A DNA stretch of 35,793 nucleotides from Deltaproteobacteria bacterium (lineage in GTDB: Bacteria; Desulfobacterota; Desulfobulbia; Desulfobulbales; VMSU01): assembly GCA_021782655.1 (NCBI GenBank), contig JAJXUT010000016.1, positions 1-35,793 on the forward strand. Reading direction: 5' to 3'. Under the pieces are notes generated by a model, which saw only the letters and a program-made list of their open reading frames with translations, made no database searches and had not been told where the DNA came from. Positions within the stretch are counted from its first letter, which is position 1; every line of letters starts with the position of its first letter. Below, piece by piece: positions 34,104-35,793 of the stretch. Made by a program: the position numbers and the translations under genes.

Positions 34104-35793
34104 TTACTTGCTGGGGCCGGCGCAGCCCACCCCTGGGATGCCGCTGGTCAGGTCGCGGCGCATCTCCATGTCGAACAGCACCCGCTCCTGTTTCTTGTTG
34201 ATGCCCAAGGCCTCACGCTTGGCGTCGATATGGGCGATCATCTTGTGGGCCAGCTTGATGGGGTCGGCCTCCATGTCCCACTTGCCGCCGTAGATCTTCT
34301 CGTGCTCCTCGGTCATGAACTTGGAAAATTTCTTGGAGCCGGTGATCGGCAGGTTCTGGAAGATGACGTAGGCCCCGGAGGCGGCGAAGTACTGGCCGAT
34401 GGCCACCGCCTTCTCGCTCATCCACAGGGGTGCGGTGCCGGCGAGCGGCAGGTCGGAGATGTCCTCTCCCAGGCCGCCCTCGGCCACCATTTGCGTCGCG
34501 GCGATCAGCAGCCGGCTGTTATCGACGCAGGAGCCCATGTGCAGTACCGGCGGGATGCCCACCGTCTCGCAGATCTCGGCCAGGCCCGGCCCGGCGAACT
34601 CGCGGGCCGCTTCCGGCCGCAGGAGCCCAGCCCGACCCAGGCCGGTGGCGGCGCAGCCGGTGGCCAGTACCAGGACGTTGTGCTTGATCAGCTCCTTGGC
34701 CACCTTCTCGTGCACGTCGTCGGCGCACTTGTAGTTGTCGCAGCCGACAATGGCGGCCACCCCCCGGATGCGGCCGTTGATGATGTTGTCGTTTAGGGGC
34801 CGGTAGCTGGCCCGGAACCGCCCGCCCAGGATGTAATTTATGGTCTCATGGCTGAAGCCCACCACCACGTCGAGCTTCTTGTTCTCCGGGATGTGGCACT
34901 TGCCGCGTTTCTTGAAGTTGGCGATGGCCTTGGTCAGGATCTCCTTGGCCGAGCCCATGGCGTTGTCCTCGTTGAACTGGATGTGGACTGCGCCCTCCAT
35001 CTTGGCCCGGTAGTTGGTGGTGATGATGTGGGTGTGGAAGGACTTGGCAACTTGGGCGATGGACTGCATGATGCACTGCACGTCCACCACCATGGCCTCG
35101 ATGGCGCCGGTGGCGATGGCCATCTCCTGCTGGATGAAGCCCGCCGCCACCGGGATGCCGCGCCGCATCAGGATCTCGTTGCCGGTGCAGCAGACCCCGG
35201 CCAGGTTGATGCCCTTGGCCCCGGCCTTCTTGGCCAGCTCAAGCATGTCCGGCTCCTTGGCTGCCAGGCACAGGGACTCGGCCAAGAGCGGCTCGTGGCC
35301 GTGAACGGTGACGTTGACCTGATCGGCCTTCAAGACCCCCAGATCGACGATGGCCCGGATGGGCACCGGGGTGCCGAACATGATGTCGGTCAACTCGGTG
35401 GACATCATGGAGGAGCCCCAGCCATCGGACAGGGCGCAGCGTGAGCCCTGCAACATCAGGTTGTGGTATTCCTGATCCACCCCCATGTGGGTGCGGTGCA
35501 TCATCTCCACCACCTCGCGGTCGATGCCCCGGGGCTCGACCCCCAGTTTCTTCCACAGGGCCTGGCGTTTGGCCGGGGCCCGTTTGAGCATGGAGAGCAG
35601 GCCGTCCTGCTGGCCGAATTCGGCCAGCGCCTTCTCTCCCACCTCCAGGGAGATCTGGTTCTTGTCCTTGCCTTCGGTATCGACACCGAAGACCTTGGCC
35701 ATCATCTTCAGCTTGTTTTCGTCCTTAATCTGGTGCTCGGTGTGCCCCTTGGCGGTGGCAATGAAGCCCTTGACCATCTCCCGGGCGTGGTCG
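34104..35793 (-). CDS. acsA: Anaerobic carbon monoxide dehydrogenase catalytic subunit, truncated by the window edge
   Basis: Ni-Fe CODH (CooS/AcsA) that reduces CO2 to CO for acetyl-CoA synthase or oxidises CO. The frame is open to the last base (D-H-A-R-E before M at 35777), so the N-terminal [4Fe-4S] B/D-cluster region lies outside. About 563 of roughly 630-680 residues are visible. Characteristic segments: GFIATAKGHTEHQIKDENKL, RTHMGVDQEYHNLMLQGSRC, NVTVHGHEPLLAE, and the C-cluster Cys segments GVCCTGNEILMRRG, VGCDNYKCADD, ATGCAATGLGRAG and MGSCVDNSR. Its stop is 78 bases before the MetF-AcsD ATG. It is the first gene visible in this block; the promoter and any earlier genes lie to the right of the window. 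Confidence 0.95.
   Translation of the reverse strand, partial: DHAREMVKGFIATAKGHTEHQIKDENKLKMMAKVFGVDTEGKDKNQISLEVGEKALAEFGQQDGLLSMLKRAPAKRQALWKKLGVEPRGIDREVVEMMHRTHMGVDQEYHNLMLQGSRCALSDGWGSSMMSTELTDIMFGTPVPIRAIVDLGVLKADQVNVTVHGHEPLLAESLCLAAKEPDMLELAKKAGAKGINLAGVCCTGNEILMRRGIPVAAGFIQQEMAIATGAIEAMVVDVQCIMQSIAQVAKSFHTHIITTNYRAKMEGAVHIQFNEDNAMGSAKEILTKAIANFKKRGKCHIPENKKLDVVVGFSHETINYILGGRFRASYRPLNDNIINGRIRGVAAIVGCDNYKCADDVHEKVAKELIKHNVLVLATGCAATGLGRAGLLRPEAAREFAGPGLAEICETVGIPPVLHMGSCVDNSRLLIAATQMVAEGGLGEDISDLPLAGTAPLWMSEKAVAIGQYFAASGAYVIFQNLPITGSKKFSKFMTEEHEKIYGGKWDMEADPIKLAHKMIAHIDAKREALGINKKQERVLFDMEMRRDLTSGIPGVGCAGPSK

Noticed and set aside
1-35793. CRISPR arrays, tRNA or rRNA genes
   Set aside because: No regularly spaced direct repeats, cloverleaf-like sequences or rRNA segments were seen on reading either strand; this is a visual inspection, not a model search.

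Overview
The window is a GC-rich bacterial chromosome segment. It most resembles an anaerobic, CO2-fixing or acetyl-CoA-oxidising member of the Desulfobacterota (Desulfobulbales-like). That placement is inferred from gene content: a class II (B12) ribonucleotide reductase, a complete-looking acetyl-CoA synthase/CO dehydrogenase block, selenocysteine-containing Fdh/Hdr/Mvh proteins, PilS/PilR-type regulators, bacteriohemerythrin and an acetate-type symporter. No tRNA, rRNA or CRISPR array was seen.

Layout. 1-6690 (+): the 3' part of nrdJ, a small CxxC membrane protein, a YejB-YejE-YejF-type peptide ABC transporter without its binding protein, and an RluA-type pseudouridine synthase, all tightly packed. 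6691-7680: an AT-richer islet with a 93-bp inverted-repeat element and a HigB/HigA-type toxin-antitoxin locus. Its toxin has an in-frame TAA, while the antitoxin and a near-perfect promoter/operator are intact. 7681-9951 (-): terminator, ActP-like symporter and DUF485 partner with their promoter. 9981-12632 (-): a DnaQ-like exonuclease and a cNMP/CBS/DUF294 nucleotidyltransferase protein. 13068-16097 (+): a sigma-54 response regulator and its sensor kinase. 16347-18567 (+): a soluble PAS kinase with a Cys cluster, bacteriohemerythrin and thiol peroxidase. 18574-19428 (-): an orphan cytochrome b.

19506-35793 (-) is the highlight: one long co-directional block, apparently read from right to left. 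In transcription order it encodes CODH (acsA/cooS, cut by the window edge), a MetF-AcsD fusion, AcsB, AcsC, a 1371-residue NfnB/GltD-like plus formate dehydrogenase fusion, a double-module HdrA, and MvhD, followed by a strong terminator. The last three genes are each interrupted by an in-frame TGA exactly where the families carry Cys/Sec. Each TGA is followed at the expected distance by a hairpin with bSECIS character. I therefore read them as three consecutive selenoprotein genes, not as six broken ORFs.

Together the block couples formate/CO2 chemistry (Fdh), flavin-based electron transfer (HdrA-MvhD, NfnB-like module), methyl-branch reduction (MetF) and carbonyl-branch/acetyl-CoA synthesis (CODH, AcsB, AcsC, AcsD). 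The MetF-AcsD fusion has a TolA-like Ala/Lys/Glu-rich tether and an internal ribosome-binding site plus ATG, so it may yield both a fused and a separate AcsD. Genes expected for the full pathway but not in this window are the methyltransferase AcsE, formyl-THF synthetase, FolD and HdrBC.
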